The translations under genes were made by a program, and so were the position numbers. This document shows positions 63,771-64,000 of a DNA stretch of 64,000 nt, piece after piece; the first letter of the stretch is position 1, and each line of letters begins with the position of its first letter. The notes beneath the pieces were generated by a model that was not told where the DNA came from, did no database searches, and was given only the letters and a program-made list of their open reading frames with translations. The stretch is from NCBI GenBank assembly GCA_009746045.1, contig RPFO01000080.1:2725136-2789135 (forward strand). Reading direction: 5' to 3'. Origin of the DNA: Mesostigma viride. Lineage: Eukaryota; Streptophyta; Mesostigmatophyceae; Mesostigmatales; Mesostigmataceae.

Positions 63771-64000
63771 CCGCTGCCATGGAGATTACTCCACGTTGGT
63801 CCATGCAATTATTTAAGCCAGCATGGCCATGCTTTCTTAACGGCAGCGCATGCAGCCCTTGTTCTCACTATACTATTGCTAGTAACTTGTGAGTTATAAC
63901 TTAATGCCCCATCCATCACATGGGTCCATGCAACCATCGGCCATCACCCACTGCCATCCGGCATACTACACCGGCTCAAGATGGTATAAGTATTAAGACA

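Overview
The window is eukaryotic nuclear DNA. Genes are split by many GT-AG introns, the introns are packed with minisatellites, and the intergenic DNA is full of non-LTR (LINE-like) and cut-and-paste transposon remains. A plant-type MOB1, a protein with a plastid-transit-like N terminus and a starch-binding-like domain, and ARP2 together suggest a photosynthetic protist, most likely a green alga with a large repeat-rich genome. The species is inference only.

Layout. 1-1160: LINE reverse transcriptase fragment cut by the window edge. 1934-9805 (-): MOB1, with introns holding a 2.9-kb 14-bp array and a 43-bp array. 11191-14883 (+): MRNIP-like zinc-ribbon gene, head-to-head with MOB1. 15356-15597 (+): unrecognised terminal exon. 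17689-18900 (+): intronless, bacterial-type isoaspartyl dipeptidase. 19700-31160: transposon graveyard with LINE 3' ends, ORF1-like genes, a Kolobok-like DNA transposon and a 963-bp MITE. 32048-39008 (-): eight-exon putative plastid protein with a CBM25/53-like domain. 40019-57432 (+): complete 15-exon ARP2 gene (394 aa) spread over 17.4 kb. 57640-63300: nested transposons around a 1.1-kb-armed inverted duplication.

The exon models are hand-spliced: joined exons keep phase and match the families (ARP2 gives 394 codons plus stop, MOB1 about 206 of an expected ~215 residues). First coding nucleotides of MOB1 were not found.

The most striking observation is that introns of the four split genes contain diverged copies ('echoes') of the exon edge plus splice site that borders them. 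Several intronic minisatellites look seeded at those junctions. This appears on both strands, always relative to the gene's own splice sites. A second theme is a shared LINE 3' terminus, a small hairpin around CTCCCAACGGAG followed by a TTAA-type or AATTX tail. Tiny insertions consisting of little more than such a tail, flanked by target-site duplications, occur at the right end of the window.
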